From NCBI RefSeq assembly GCF_007845635.1, contig NZ_SELG01000032.1, positions 1-64,000 of the forward strand: a DNA stretch of 64,000 bases. Reading direction: 5' to 3'. Below the pieces are notes generated by a model. The model made no database searches, was not told where the DNA came from, and worked only from the letters and a program-made list of their open reading frames with translations. The position numbers and the translations under genes are program-made. Shown here one piece after another: positions 52,363 through 61,181 of the stretch. This DNA is from Apibacter muscae. GTDB taxonomy: Bacteria > Bacteroidota > Bacteroidia > Flavobacteriales > Weeksellaceae. The first letter of the stretch is position 1, and each line of letters starts with the position of its first letter.

Positions 52363-52911
52363 ATGAACGGTAAGATTGATCCTTCAAGAATTAGATTAAA
52401 AGTTGCTATATGGGTGGGTATAATTAGCGGAATTGTTGGTGCAATTATTAAATTTGGTTGGGAAGTTCCTTTCCCTCCTAGAACCCCACAAAGAGATTTA
52501 ACCAATCCACCCCAACAATTGTTAGAACAGCTGGGGATGCCTTACGATTTATCTCATGCAGTATATTATTTCAATGAAAATCCTAGACCTATAATGAGCT
52601 TTATTGTTCATTTTCTATTCGCTATTTTTTTTGCTGTTGTGTATTGTGTGGTCGCAGAATATTACCCTAAAATAAAATTATGGCAAGGAACTCTTTACGG
52701 TATATTTCTAAATTTCCTATTTCATATCATTCTTATGCCCGCTTTAGGAACCATTCCTGCACCATGGAATCAACCCCTAGAAGAACATTTTTCAGAATTG
52801 TTTGGTCATATCCTATGGACTTGGGTTATAGAAATTTTCCGAAGGGATTTAAGAAATAGAATAACTAAAGAACCAGATGTTGAAATTCCTTTAACATCTT
52901 CTTTTAGATAG
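52363..52911 (+). CDS. YagU family inner-membrane protein (DUF1440)
   Basis: 182 residues with three or four membrane helices. GIISGIVGAIIKFGWEVPFPPRTPQRD, then a short soluble loop, a helix pair SFIVHFLFAIFFAVVYCVVAEYYP and LWQGTLYGIFLNFLFHIILMP, and the ELFGHILWTWVIE end match YagU. E. coli YagU contributes to acid resistance. It is a single gene with a terminator (52936-52974). Confidence 0.85.
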   Translation: MNGKIDPSRIRLKVAIWVGIISGIVGAIIKFGWEVPFPPRTPQRDLTNPPQQLLEQLGMPYDLSHAVYYFNENPRPIMSFIVHFLFAIFFAVVYCVVAEYYPKIKLWQGTLYGIFLNFLFHIILMPALGTIPAPWNQPLEEHFSELFGHILWTWVIEIFRRDLRNRITKEPDVEIPLTSSFR

Positions 52912-52935
52912 AAATATTTATCTAAATTAGATAAA

Positions 52936-52974
52936 AAGAAAGACCTTGAGAATTATATTCTTAAGGTCTTTTTT
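52936..52974 (+). terminator. Terminator of the yagU-type gene
   Basis: The stem AAAGACCTTGAGAAT/ATTCTTAAGGTCTTT, with one mismatch, has a TTTTATTT tail 25 bp past the stop. Confidence 0.85.
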
Positions 52975-52996
52975 ATTTAACAACTAAATTACTTTT

Positions 52997-53024
52997 TTGT
53001 CATTAAACATTTGTTCTATATTTG
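52997..53024 (+). promoter_or_regulatory. Promoter of hisS and the beta-lactamase gene
   Basis: TTG at 52997-52999, a 17-bp spacer, and TATATTTG at 53017-53024 match both Flavobacteriia promoter elements. The hisS ATG is 33 bp downstream. Confidence 0.65.
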
Positions 53025-53057
53025 TTATTCACAATTAGACTTTTCAAATAAAGAGAT

Positions 53058-54425
53058 ATGACACCAAGTATAGCTAAAGGTACTAGAGATTTTTCCTCCG
53101 AAGAAATTTATAAAAGAAGATATATAATTTCTGTTTTACAATCTAATTTTGAAAAATTTGGATTCAACCCTTTAGAAACTCCTTCCTTTGAAAAATTGCA
53201 AACCCTAACTGGTAAATATGGGGAAGAAGGAGATCGTTTAATTTTTAAAATTCTAAATAGTGGTGACTTTCTAGATAATGTAAAGGAGAAGGATTCTGAA
53301 GTTTCTACTTGGAACTCAAAAAATATCATACCTCTAATTTCTGAAAAAGCTTTAAGATATGATTTGACCGTACCCTTTGCTCGATATGTTGCGATGAATC
53401 ATGGAAAATTAACCTTCCCTTTTAAAAGGTACCAAATTCAACCCGTTTGGCGGGCAGATAGACCTCAGAAAGGTAGATTTAGAGAATTTTTTCAATGTGA
53501 TGCCGATGTTGTAGGTTCTGAAAGTTTATGGTACGAAGTTAATTTTATTCTGCTGTACGATTCCGTATTTACGGAACTTCAATTGCCTGTTGAAATTCAT
53601 TTAAACAACCGAAAACTACTAGCTGCCATTGCAGAATATGCAGAGATTGAAGACCAATTGATTGAATTTACCATTGCCCTGGATAAATTAGATAAAATAG
53701 GCTTAGATAAAATATTAGAGGAAATGGCTTCTAAAGGAATATCACAAAAATCATTAGATAAACTTGTTCCTATAATTAATCTTTCCGGTTCTTTTGAAGA
53801 AAAATTAATTCAACTCAAGGAAATATTTCAAGATGTTGAAATTGGTTTAGAAGGTATTAAAGAATTAGAATTTATCTATAATTCTACTATGCAAATAGGC
53901 TTACAAACTGCTGATCTTCAATTTAATTTAACACTTGCTAGAGGCTTAGACTATTATACCGGAACCATTTATGAAATAAAATCTAAAAATGTAGTCATGG
54001 GCTCCATTGGCGGAGGAGGTAGATATGACAACCTTACTGAAATTTTTGGAGTTAAAAATATGTCTGGTGTAGGTATCTCTTTTGGTTTAGATCGTATATA
54101 TTTAGTTATGGAAGAACTTAATCTATTTCCTAAATCTACGCAAAAAAACAAACAAATACTTTTCTTTAACTTCGGAGACCATGAAAGCATTCATGCCTTA
54201 ATGCTTATACAAAAAATAAGATTGATGGGTTTTGCTTGTGACCTTTATCCTGAAAAGACAAAATTACAAAAACAATTTTCCTTTGCTGAAAAAAATAATT
54301 TTGAATATGTTGTGTTTTATGGGGAGGAAGAAATAAAAAATCAAACCATCACAATCAAAAATATAATCACTGGCAAACAAGAAAATATAGCTACTGATCA
54401 ATTGTCTGATTACTTAAATGACTAG
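53058..54425 (+). CDS. hisS: Histidine--tRNA ligase
   Basis: 455 residues, class II synthetase. Motif 1 region near [30 protein letters not shown], motif 2 [28 protein letters not shown], the histidine loops [14 protein letters not shown] and GGGGRYDNL, motif 3 [10 protein letters not shown]. The C-terminal anticodon domain follows from about 370. The promoter upstream is clear and the beta-lactamase gene starts 31 bp downstream without a terminator. Confidence 0.97.
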   Translation: MTPSIAKGTRDFSSEEIYKRRYIISVLQSNFEKFGFNPLETPSFEKLQTLTGKYGEEGDRLIFKILNSGDFLDNVKEKDSEVSTWNSKNIIPLISEKALRYDLTVPFARYVAMNHGKLTFPFKRYQIQPVWRADRPQKGRFREFFQCDADVVGSESLWYEVNFILLYDSVFTELQLPVEIHLNNRKLLAAIAEYAEIEDQLIEFTIALDKLDKIGLDKILEEMASKGISQKSLDKLVPIINLSGSFEEKLIQLKEIFQDVEIGLEGIKELEFIYNSTMQIGLQTADLQFNLTLARGLDYYTGTIYEIKSKNVVMGSIGGGGRYDNLTEIFGVKNMSGVGISFGLDRIYLVMEELNLFPKSTQKNKQILFFNFGDHESIHALMLIQKIRLMGFACDLYPEKTKLQKQFSFAEKNNFEYVVFYGEEEIKNQTITIKNIITGKQENIATDQLSDYLND

Positions 54426-54456
54426 GTGATTCAGATTTAATATAAAATTTTAGGAA

Positions 54457-55332
54457 ATGAAAAAATTTATCACTCTGCTATTTTTACTATCCATCAATTT
54501 GTTTTTTTCTCAAAAAATCTTAATTGATTCTATACAAAATGTAATTAAAGATAAGCAAGCAACGGTAGGAGTTGGAGTTATATACCATAACAATGATACG
54601 CTTAGTATTAACAATCAGTATCTCTATCCAACAATGAGTGTATACAAATTTCATCAAGCCTTGGCAATATTGAATTATTTAGAAAAAAATAAACTTTCAT
54701 TAAACACCTCATATTTTATAAAAAAAGAAGATCTTGATCCTAATACTTACAGTCCTTTGTTTAAAGAAAGACCAGAGGGTAATTTTAATATTTCTATCAA
54801 AGATTTATTATATTACAGCCTTTGTTTAAGTGATAATAATGTAAGTAATTACTTATTTAATTATCTAGTCAGTCCCGTACAAACAGAAGATTATATTAAA
54901 AGTCTAGGTACGGATGAAATTAGCATTAAAGGTACAGAAAAAGAGATGAGCCAAAACCACGACAATCAGTATTTAAATTGGACTAGACCTTTGGCTACAG
55001 CAATTTTGTTTAATAAAATCTTAAATAAAAAGATTTTTAAAGATGAATACCAAGATTTCCTCATAGAAACTCTTATAAAAACCAATACGGGTGAAAATAA
55101 AATTAAAGGATTGCTCCCTAAGGATTTAATTGTGGGACATAAAACAGGAAATTCCTATAGAGACAATGGTATTAAGGTGGCAGATAATGACGCTGGATTT
55201 GTCTTACTTCCTAATGGGAAAAAGTATACTTTAGCTATTTTTATTATGAATTCTAAAGAAACTGATGAGGTAAATGCATCTATGATTGCGAAGATCTCTC
55301 GTCTAATTTATAATTATTATTCAAAATTATAA
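54457..55332 (+). CDS. Class A beta-lactamase (subclass A2-like)
   Basis: 291 residues with a signal peptide ending near FFSQ. All active-site motifs are present: S61-V-Y-K64 (nucleophile and base), S125-D-N127, E161 in TEKEM as the deacylation glutamate, and K229-T-G. The SVYKFH and LSDNNVSNY spacing resembles the A2 enzymes of Bacteroidota (PER, CfxA, CblA types), which act mainly on cephalosporins; the spectrum here is unknown. It is 31 bp behind hisS without a terminator, so it is probably expressed constitutively from the hisS promoter. It converges with the next gene. Confidence 0.9.
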   Translation: MKKFITLLFLLSINLFFSQKILIDSIQNVIKDKQATVGVGVIYHNNDTLSINNQYLYPTMSVYKFHQALAILNYLEKNKLSLNTSYFIKKEDLDPNTYSPLFKERPEGNFNISIKDLLYYSLCLSDNNVSNYLFNYLVSPVQTEDYIKSLGTDEISIKGTEKEMSQNHDNQYLNWTRPLATAILFNKILNKKIFKDEYQDFLIETLIKTNTGENKIKGLLPKDLIVGHKTGNSYRDNGIKVADNDAGFVLLPNGKKYTLAIFIMNSKETDEVNASMIAKISRLIYNYYSKL

Positions 55333-55336
55333 CTTT

Positions 55337-56662
55337 TTAATCTCTATAGTCTTCCTCTAGAAGAATCCAAGGAGAATGACTAAAATAGTTCCAATGCGCC
55401 TGGGTTAGATCTACTTGTTTATTTATAAACATTTTAGGGCTATGATTGTTAACGGATACGTACGAATTGGCATAAATTTCTACTTCATGCCCCTTTTTAG
55501 CTAAATCATCTTTTATATATCTAGCCGCCTGCCAAATAAAATCAGGATATGCATTGATTCTACTGATTTGCTTAGGAGTAAATAAATCACTTAAATTATA
55601 AGAAATTATTTCCTTCGTTTTTTTATCAACAATTTTAAAATAAGTACTACCGCTCCTTTGCCGTAGCATCATTCTCCAACTTAAACGATGACCTTCTTCG
55701 GTCCAAAAAACGTTTCCTTTAATTAAATAATGTCTAAGAGGGAGTAAAATTTGTAAGGTGAAAAATAGCGCAAAGAAATACTTTGTAAAATACGGTATTG
55801 ATTTCACATACTCTTGCGGCTCAATTTTTAGGTGTTTTTTAAAAAATATTTTCCTTATAGTTTCTGGTGAATAAAAAAAAACGATAAAACTTAAGGCAAA
55901 ATATGGAAATATACCCACTTGAAGTATTAAAGAGTTAGAAAGGTGAAAAATCAAACTCGCAATCAAAGCAAAAGTTCTTGTTTTTTTCCATAGTAAAAAA
56001 GGAACTACCAATCCGTCAAACATTAACCCCAAATAGGCTATAGGTATATAGAACCACTTTTCTTTAAACCATTCCCCTATTATGGGTAAATGTGATTTAT
56101 TGGCATAGAGAATCTGTGTAAAAGTACCATTTAACCAATCCGGATATAGCTTTGCTACAGTTGCAAAAAAATATAAAATGGAAACTTGGAAAATCATTAC
56201 ATACGAACACCATTGGGGCATAGTATACGATTTTAGAGTTCTTTTTTGTTTTACATCGTAAGAAGCATAGGCATTGGCCGGTAATAATAACATTATAATG
56301 CAGACCAATAGTAGAAAATAGTAATGATTATTATAAGAGGTTTTTTGCATTAAATATTGTGCCGTCCACAAAAAAGTAAACAATAATAAACTAAGTCTAT
56401 ATCGGTAACCAATCATGACTAAAATACCGAGAATTCCCATCGTAAAAAAATAAATATACATTCCAAAGCCCGGCAATGGGTGTAACCATTCAAAACCTAT
56501 GAATGGAAAAAAAACTTTAGGAATCATTAAATTTTCCTTCACCCAACCGGTAAGAATTGCTCCAAAAGTTTCTGCTGAAAGTAAAAATCCAAAAAAGATT
56601 CGGAAAATTATTAACGGAGAATTATCAATCTGCAATAAAAGTTTCTTATTTATGGTTTCCAC
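55337..56662 (-). CDS. Vitamin-K-dependent gamma-carboxylase homologue (HTTM domain)
   Basis: 441 residues. An N-terminal HTTM domain of about eight membrane helices contains LYFFATVAKLYPDWLNG, where K171 aligns with the essential Lys of human GGCX, and FDGLVVPFLLWKKTR. A C-terminal soluble part has EEGHRLSWRMMLRQRSGSTYFKI, a block also present in GGCX. Animal homologues carboxylate protein glutamates; bacterial copies are scattered and their substrates largely unknown. The gene is single, with no obvious substrate beside it. Confidence 0.85.
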   Translation of the reverse strand: METINKKLLLQIDNSPLIIFRIFFGFLLSAETFGAILTGWVKENLMIPKVFFPFIGFEWLHPLPGFGMYIYFFTMGILGILVMIGYRYRLSLLLFTFLWTAQYLMQKTSYNNHYYFLLLVCIIMLLLPANAYASYDVKQKRTLKSYTMPQWCSYVMIFQVSILYFFATVAKLYPDWLNGTFTQILYANKSHLPIIGEWFKEKWFYIPIAYLGLMFDGLVVPFLLWKKTRTFALIASLIFHLSNSLILQVGIFPYFALSFIVFFYSPETIRKIFFKKHLKIEPQEYVKSIPYFTKYFFALFFTLQILLPLRHYLIKGNVFWTEEGHRLSWRMMLRQRSGSTYFKIVDKKTKEIISYNLSDLFTPKQISRINAYPDFIWQAARYIKDDLAKKGHEVEIYANSYVSVNNHSPKMFINKQVDLTQAHWNYFSHSPWILLEEDYRD

Positions 56663-56721
56663 GGATTTAAAATTACGCTTCTAATTGGAATAAAACTAAG
56701 AATTTTCTTAGTTAATTTATG

Positions 56722-56729
56722 TAATTTTG
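56722..56729 (+). promoter_or_regulatory. -7 promoter box of trpS
   Basis: TAATTTTG matches TAnnTTTG. It lies 28 bp before the preferred trpS ATG at 56757 and overlaps an upstream in-frame start at 56727, which is therefore rejected. Confidence 0.55.
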
Positions 56730-56756
56730 CTATTGAATATATATAAAAATATACAT

Positions 56757-57725
56757 ATGAGAGTTTTAACGGGGATACAAAGCACAGGAACCCCTCATTT
56801 AGGAAATCTTTTAGGAGCCATTATGCCAGCGATTGAATTAAGTAAAGATCCTAAGAATGAATCTTTCTTTTTTATTGCTAATTTGCATTCTATGACGCAA
56901 ATAAAAGATGCAGATATTCTCAAACAAAACACCTACGAAATTGCTGCTTCTTGGTTGGCCTGTGGTTTAGATCCTGAAAGAACTTATTTTTATAAACAAT
57001 CTGACATCCCTGAAGTAACTGAACTTATGTGGTATTTACTTTGTTATTTTCCTTATAGTAGACTAGCTCTTGCTCATGGGTTTAAAGACAAAGCAGATCG
57101 ATTGGAAGATGTAAATTCAGGTTTATTCACCTACCCTATGCTAATGGCCGCCGATATTCTACTATACGAAGCTCAAATTGTACCGGTAGGTAAAGATCAA
57201 TTGCAACATTTGGAAATGACCAGAGATGTTGCTCAGAAATTTAATCAAATTCATCCTGATCTTTTAGTTATTCCGGAGGCGAAAATTCAAGAAAATACTA
57301 TGTATATTCCTGGGCTAGATGGAAATAAAATGAGCAAATCTAGAAATAACACCATCCAAATTTTTGCTCCTGAAAAAATTTTGAAAAAGCAAATTATGTC
57401 CATTGTAACCGATTCTACGCCTCTTGAAGAACCCAAAAACCCCGAAACTTGTAACGCTTTTAATATTTACAAATTAGTTGCCAAAGAGCATGAAATTGAT
57501 AATATGCGCGAACAATATTTAGCCGGTGGGTATGGATATGGAAATGCTAAGAAAGAATTGTTAAATGTTATTCTAAGAGAATTTTCTGAAATAAGAGAAA
57601 AATATGATTATTACATGAATCATTTAAACATTCTAGATGAAATCTTATCCGAAGGAGCTAATAAAACTAGAAAAATAGCTTCACAAAACCTACATAAAAT
57701 TAGAACTTCCTTAAAGTTTTCATAA
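56757..57725 (+). CDS. trpS: Tryptophan--tRNA ligase
   Basis: 322 residues from MRVLTGIQSTGTPHLGNLLG, the usual TrpRS opening with the HIGH-type TPHLGN. The KMSKS motif is GNKMSKSRNN. FFIANLHSMTQIKD, LMWYLLCYFPYSRLALAHGFKDK and DILLYEAQIVPVGKDQLQHLEMTRD are the conserved tryptophan- and ATP-side blocks. It stands alone between its own promoter and terminator. A trp RNA-binding leader is not seen. Confidence 0.96.
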   Translation: MRVLTGIQSTGTPHLGNLLGAIMPAIELSKDPKNESFFFIANLHSMTQIKDADILKQNTYEIAASWLACGLDPERTYFYKQSDIPEVTELMWYLLCYFPYSRLALAHGFKDKADRLEDVNSGLFTYPMLMAADILLYEAQIVPVGKDQLQHLEMTRDVAQKFNQIHPDLLVIPEAKIQENTMYIPGLDGNKMSKSRNNTIQIFAPEKILKKQIMSIVTDSTPLEEPKNPETCNAFNIYKLVAKEHEIDNMREQYLAGGYGYGNAKKELLNVILREFSEIREKYDYYMNHLNILDEILSEGANKTRKIASQNLHKIRTSLKFS

Positions 57726-57734
57726 TTTAACTTT

Positions 57735-57780
57735 ACCTTCTTTTTTAAAATTAATAAATTTAAAAAAGAAGGTTATTTTT
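57735..57780 (+). terminator. Terminator of trpS
   Basis: The 15-bp stem ACCTTCTTTTTTAAA/TTTAAAAAAGAAGGT with a 9-nt loop is followed by TATTTTTTG, 10 bp past the stop. Confidence 0.9.
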
Positions 57781-57819
57781 TGTGTATTTTATTCCTTTTC
57801 CCTAAAATATAACTCATTA

Positions 57820-57851
57820 TTGGTTTATTTTATTTTTTTTTCGTAGATTTG
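57820..57851 (+). promoter_or_regulatory. Promoter of a small RNA or long leader
   Basis: TTG at 57820-57822, a 21-bp spacer, then TAGATTTG at 57844-57851. Transcription would start near 57857, about 230 bp before the next gene, far more than the short leaders typical in this window. Confidence 0.65.
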
Positions 57852-57856
57852 CATTA

Positions 57857-57994
57857 CATTAATTAACAAAGTTAATTTTTTAAACTCCGTATAGTGCGGG
57901 CACTAAAGTTTTAGGTGAAATTATATTTTACTATTTTCAATTTTACATCTTAAACAGATTATCTTTAGTGAAGTGCAGATAATTTTTATTTTTT
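57857..57994 (+). ncRNA. Candidate structured small RNA (6S-like?) or attenuator leader
   Basis: About 138 nt between a good promoter and a terminator-like end. The first hairpin is AATTAAC/GTTAATT (57861-57877). CACTAAAG (57901-57908) pairs exactly with CTTTAGTG (57963-57970), enclosing TTTAGGTGAAATT paired with AATTTTACATCTTAAA, a long rod with an internal bubble as in 6S RNA. The end is GATTATC/GATAATT with U-rich TTTTTATTTTTT (57983-57994), a plausible terminator whose loop contains CTTTAGTG. CACTA can alternatively pair with TAGTG just before it. It holds no credible open frame. Either a 6S-Flavo-type RNA or a regulated leader of the ABC operon. Confidence 0.5.
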
Positions 57995-58087
57995 CTAATC
58001 GAACATTGGGTGAATTCTCGCCCTACAAAGCCTAGCTTTCATTATAAAAATTATCTTATAATATAAATCGTATAAATAAAATTATTT
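57995..58087 (+). other. Leader of the glycine-betaine-type operon with two hairpins
   Basis: Directly before the ATPase start: GGGTGA/TCGCCC (58008-58023) with an ATTC loop, and AAAGC/GCTTT (58027-58039). The GC content is higher than in the surroundings, which suggests a constrained RNA. No known riboswitch consensus is recognised. Confidence 0.4.
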
Positions 58088-59305
58088 ATGAGCAAGATCA
58101 AGGTAAAAGATTTGTACCTGATTTTTGGATTTGCTAAAAATCAGGCAATGAAAATGCTTAAGAAAGGTAAAAGCAAAAAAGAAATCCATTCAAAAACCAA
58201 ATGTACTGTAGCCGTTAATAATGCTAACTTGGAAATACAAGAAGGTGAAATATTTGTAATTATGGGACTTTCAGGTAGTGGCAAATCTTCATTATTAAGA
58301 TGCTTCAACATGTTAAACACTCCTACTTCCGGTTCTATTCTTGTTGACGGTGAAGATATAACAAAAATGGATCGTAAGCAACTTCTGAATCTAAGAAGAA
58401 AAAAAATAGGTATGGTTTTCCAACATTTTGGCTTATTGCCTCACAAAACCATTCTAGATAATGTAGCTTTTGGATTAGAAATACAAAATATTCCACTTCA
58501 AGAAAGATATGCGAAGGCTAAAGAAGTTTTAAACTTGGTAGGTTTAAATGGTTATGAAAATTCCTATCCTGATCAGTTAAGTGGTGGTATGCAACAAAGA
58601 GTGGGAATTGCACGTGCAATAGCGGCTGATTCTGAAGTTTTATTAATGGATGAAGCGTTTAGTGCTCTGGATCCTCTGATAAGAACTCAAATGCAGGATG
58701 ATCTGCTAGAAATTCAACAGAAACTAAAAAAAACGATTATTTTCATTACCCATGACTTAGATGAGGCTTTAAAACTTGGAAATACCATCGTGATAATGAA
58801 AGATGGAGTAATTGTGCAACAAGGAGCGCCAGAAGATATTTTATTAAATCCTGCGAATGATTATGTGAAAGACTTTATTGGTAACGTAGACATGTCTAAG
58901 GTTATTACTGCTTCTTCCATTGCAGAACCTTTTAGAGTTAAAATCACTATTGGAAAAGAAGGACCGGCATTAATTTATAGATTAATGGAACGACTAAATA
59001 CTCGTCTTTTACCCGTTATAAGTAATGATAAAGAGTTTTTGGGATATATTAGAAAAAAAGATGTGTTGAATCTGATTCTATCAAAATCCACGGATTTAAA
59101 TTCTATTCTTATTGAAATTCCTAGAATACGAGAGGATATGTCTGTCTCTGATACTTTACCTCTATTTATCAATCAAAATTATCCATTAACGGTGGTGAAT
59201 GAAAATAATTATCCTTTAGGATATATTAGTTATTCTGATGTTGTATCCTTAGTCACAGGTTATGATGAAGAGGAAGTAAAAACAATTATTGAAAATGCAA
59301 ATTAA
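58088..59305 (+). CDS. Glycine betaine/proline-type ABC transporter, ATP-binding protein
   Basis: 405 residues of the OpuAA/ProV type. An N-terminal KKGKSKKEIHSKTKCTVAVNN precedes Walker A GLSGSGKSS; Q-loop QHFGLLPHKT; signature LSGGMQQRVGIARA; Walker B LLMDEAFSALDP; H-loop ITHDLDEA. From about 280 a pair of CBS domains follows, usual for this family and linked to ionic-strength sensing. Together with the next two genes (4 and 5 bp gaps) it forms an import system for compatible solutes, most likely glycine betaine, choline or carnitine. Confidence 0.93.
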   Translation: MSKIKVKDLYLIFGFAKNQAMKMLKKGKSKKEIHSKTKCTVAVNNANLEIQEGEIFVIMGLSGSGKSSLLRCFNMLNTPTSGSILVDGEDITKMDRKQLLNLRRKKIGMVFQHFGLLPHKTILDNVAFGLEIQNIPLQERYAKAKEVLNLVGLNGYENSYPDQLSGGMQQRVGIARAIAADSEVLLMDEAFSALDPLIRTQMQDDLLEIQQKLKKTIIFITHDLDEALKLGNTIVIMKDGVIVQQGAPEDILLNPANDYVKDFIGNVDMSKVITASSIAEPFRVKITIGKEGPALIYRLMERLNTRLLPVISNDKEFLGYIRKKDVLNLILSKSTDLNSILIEIPRIREDMSVSDTLPLFINQNYPLTVVNENNYPLGYISYSDVVSLVTGYDEEEVKTIIENAN

Positions 59306-59309
59306 AATT

Positions 59310-60179
59310 ATGGAAAAACTAGATTTAGGAAAATATATTGAAAAATTTGTTGATGTAGTTTCTATAAAAGGAGCACCCATTTTTAAACAAATTACTATTA
59401 TTATTGAAAATTGCATAGACGTATTACAAGGCATTTTGCTTAGTTTGCCTTTTTATATAATCATATTATTGATGGTCTTACTATCTTTTGCACTAAAAAA
59501 TAAAGGATTTAAAAACATAAAATTTACACCTAGTAATGCTAGAAAGCTTTTAGAACTACCTTTGTTCTCCTTATTAGGTTTAGTTCTCATTTATTGGATG
59601 GGATTTTGGAAAGAAGCCATGGATACTCTTGTTTTAGTCATAGTTTCAACCTTTATTATTCTTATTATAGGTATTCCTCTAGGAATTATTTGCGCAAGAA
59701 ATAAAAAAGTAAACTTACTTGTACGGCCTTTACTAGATTTTATGCAAACCATGCCAGCTTTTGTATATCTTATCCCTGCCATTTTATTCTTTTCAGTTGG
59801 AAATGTTCCCGGAGTTATAGCTACTGTTATCTTTTCACTACCCCCTGCTGTACGAATGACGGCCTTAGGAATTAGAGATGTACCTAAAGAAACGGTTGAA
59901 GCTTCCATTGCCTTTGGATGTACGAAAACTCAAACCTTATTTAAAGTTCAGCTTCCCTTGGCAAAACCAACCATTTTAGCAGGAGTTAATCAAGTAATTA
60001 TGCTGGCATTATCAATGGTAGTAATTGCTTCCATGGTTGGAGCCGGAGGTCTTGGAGAAAGCGTTTATGCAGCCATACAACAAGCCGATGTTGCTTTAGG
60101 ATTTGAAGCGGGGTTATGTATTGTAATTCTAGCAATAATTTTAGATCGAATGACACAATCACTTGGAAATAAAAAGTAA
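59310..60179 (+). CDS. Glycine betaine/proline-type ABC transporter, permease
   Basis: 289 residues from MEKLDLGKYIEKFVD; an in-frame start at 59289 would overlap the ATPase gene. Six or seven membrane helices. The ABC permease coupling motif is EASIAFGCTKTQTLFKVQLPLAKPTILAG, and PLLDFMQTMPAFVYLIPAILFF and MVVIASMVGAGGLG are OpuAB/ProW hallmarks. Separate substrate-binding gene downstream, so it is the ProVWX rather than fused OpuA layout. Confidence 0.93.
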   Translation: MEKLDLGKYIEKFVDVVSIKGAPIFKQITIIIENCIDVLQGILLSLPFYIIILLMVLLSFALKNKGFKNIKFTPSNARKLLELPLFSLLGLVLIYWMGFWKEAMDTLVLVIVSTFIILIIGIPLGIICARNKKVNLLVRPLLDFMQTMPAFVYLIPAILFFSVGNVPGVIATVIFSLPPAVRMTALGIRDVPKETVEASIAFGCTKTQTLFKVQLPLAKPTILAGVNQVIMLALSMVVIASMVGAGGLGESVYAAIQQADVALGFEAGLCIVILAIILDRMTQSLGNKK

Positions 60180-60184
60180 TAAAC

Positions 60185-61042
60185 ATGTTTAAATATAAAT
60201 ACATTCTACTCTCGATAGTGTTAGCTCTGGGCTTTACTTCATGTAAAAGAGTAAAAAAATATGATGTTTCTCTTCTTTACCCCAATTGGGCTGACGGAAT
60301 CGCAATTACTTATCTTGCCAAAAACATCATTGAAGATAAAGGATATAAAGTAAGTATGAAAAGATTAGAACCGGGGCCTATTTTCGCATCGATTGCACGA
60401 GGTGATGAAGATATATATATGGATGCTTGGCTGCCATATACCCATAAAAATTACTGGGACAGATTTGGCGATCGTGTTGACCTTTTAGGTTCTGTCTTTG
60501 ACGATGGTTCTACCGGGCTTGTAGTTCCTGAATATGTTACTATCCAAGATATTGAAGAACTGAATAAATATAAAGATAAATTTAACAATAAAATTTACGG
60601 TATATCTTCCGGTGCCGGAATTTTTGCGAATACTAATAAGGCTATCAAAGAATATCGTTTAGAATATTCTCAGTTGCCATCTTCCGAAACTTCAATGGTT
60701 GCCGCTTTAAAAAAGGCTATAAACGAAAAAGAATGGATAGTTATTACTGGATGGAAACCTCATTTTATGTGGTCACAATTCCATTTAAAACTTTTAAAGG
60801 ATTCCAAAAATATCTTTCCTACTGATAAAATTTCTATAATTTCAAGAAAAGGCTTTGATAAAGATGAACCTGAACTTACTGAATTTTTTAAAAATTTTAA
60901 TTTGAACGAAGATATGCTTAATGAATTAATAAGTACAGTATCTGAATATAATGACCCCAATATAGGTGCTAAGAAATTCTATCAGAAATATAAAAGTTCT
61001 CTAAGCCAATGGTTAAAACCTAATCCCAAAAATGCTAACTGA
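60185..61042 (+). CDS. Glycine betaine-type substrate-binding lipoprotein
   Basis: 285 residues. Signal peptide ending in FTSC (lipobox), then an OpuAC-type binding domain: VSLLYPNWADGIAITYLAKNIIEDKGYKV, GDEDIYMDAWLPYTHKNYWDRFGDRVDLLG, GISSGAGIF, and WIVITGWKPHFMWSQFHLKLLKD. The several Trp and Tyr residues can form the aromatic box that holds quaternary amines. It hands substrate to the permease encoded upstream. Confidence 0.92.
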   Translation: MFKYKYILLSIVLALGFTSCKRVKKYDVSLLYPNWADGIAITYLAKNIIEDKGYKVSMKRLEPGPIFASIARGDEDIYMDAWLPYTHKNYWDRFGDRVDLLGSVFDDGSTGLVVPEYVTIQDIEELNKYKDKFNNKIYGISSGAGIFANTNKAIKEYRLEYSQLPSSETSMVAALKKAINEKEWIVITGWKPHFMWSQFHLKLLKDSKNIFPTDKISIISRKGFDKDEPELTEFFKNFNLNEDMLNELISTVSEYNDPNIGAKKFYQKYKSSLSQWLKPNPKNAN

Positions 61043-61181
61043 ACTTTAAACAATTATTTAAAATTATAAATTTCCATCAAACTATATAGGATTTAATAGT
61101 TCGTTCATTACAGAGGATATAAATTCATTCAATATATAAAAGTTTTATATTTGTTTAGATTAAATTATATTATGTATTAAA

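Noticed and set aside
59289-59309. Permease start at 59289
   Set aside because: It overlaps the ATPase gene and adds residues not typical of the family; ATG at 59310 gives a 4-bp gap.
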